Positions 7,045-7,093 of a stretch of DNA of 7,093 bases are shown in pieces. The stretch is taken from the NCBI GenBank assembly GCA_029548585.1, contig JAKPNC010000078.1, forward strand, positions 1-7,093, given 5' to 3'. The translations under genes were made by a program, and so were the position numbers. The DNA comes from a bacterium. Lineage in GTDB: Bacteria; Ratteibacteria; UBA8468; B48-G9; JAFGKM01. The notes beneath the pieces were generated by a model. That model saw nothing but the letters and a program-made list of their open reading frames with translations. It searched no databases and had not been told where the DNA came from. Each line of letters starts with the position of its first letter. Within the stretch, counting starts at the first letter, position 1.

Positions 7045-7093
7045 GTCGCCTCCCTTAGTTTTTAAATAATTTCTCTAAAATAAGCCACGAAGG
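7045..7093 (-). other. AT-rich upstream region of the HARE-HTH gene, with ribosome binding site
   Basis: The minus strand holds AGGGAGG at 7049-7055, a clear Shine-Dalgarno four bases before the ATG at 7044. Upstream of it is an AT-rich stretch (AAATTATTTAAAAAC) that could be part of a promoter. I see no convincing paired -35 and -10 boxes within the 49 bases available. Confidence 0.4.

Noticed and set aside
6805..7065. Plus-strand open frames rich in phenylalanine near the right edge
   Set aside because: The Phe-rich translation comes from the reverse complement of lysine AAA codons in the HARE-HTH remnant. There is no ribosome binding site or known domain.

Overview
All supportable genes in this window lie on the minus strand and read from right to left. 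Mixed base composition, strong AGGAG-type ribosome binding sites, a giant secreted protein with LamG-type and jelly-roll modules, and a small HARE-HTH gene together suggest an uncultured polysaccharide-degrading bacterium. The PVC group (Lentisphaerae or Planctomycetes-like) or a similar anaerobic lineage is my guess. This is inferred from protein style only; no rRNA or marker gene is present.

Layout in transcription order: (1) 7044-6857 is a small gene that I read as a broken HARE-HTH DNA-binding protein. Its N-terminal and C-terminal halves are in different frames and the middle of the domain is missing. (2) 6856-6744 is an AT-rich leader. It contains a long-range 12-base inverted repeat (one mismatch) whose 3' arm covers the ribosome binding site of the next gene. 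(3) 6743-5436 encodes a short FGGY-family sugar kinase. (4) Eleven bases later, 5424-937 encodes a 1495-residue exported protein. It has the architecture of exo-rhamnogalacturonan lyase-like (PcRGLX/YetA, PL26-type) enzymes, followed by a LamG-like C-terminal module that appears to be split by an inserted jelly-roll domain. (5) After 79 bases, 857-1 encodes the N-terminal 285 residues of a class III PLP-dependent aminotransferase that runs off the left edge.

The kinase, lyase-like protein and aminotransferase look like one operon. The simplest reading is extracytoplasmic attack on an acidic, rhamnose-containing polysaccharide, with cytoplasmic phosphorylation of a released sugar. The aminotransferase does not fit a standard pectin pathway, so it may handle an amino compound linked to the substrate or only share the transcript. 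No CRISPR array, tRNA, rRNA, insertion sequence or convincing terminator was seen. The most unusual items are the decayed HARE-HTH gene, the potential occlusion of ribosome binding sites upstream of two genes, and the domain-within-domain architecture of the large protein.
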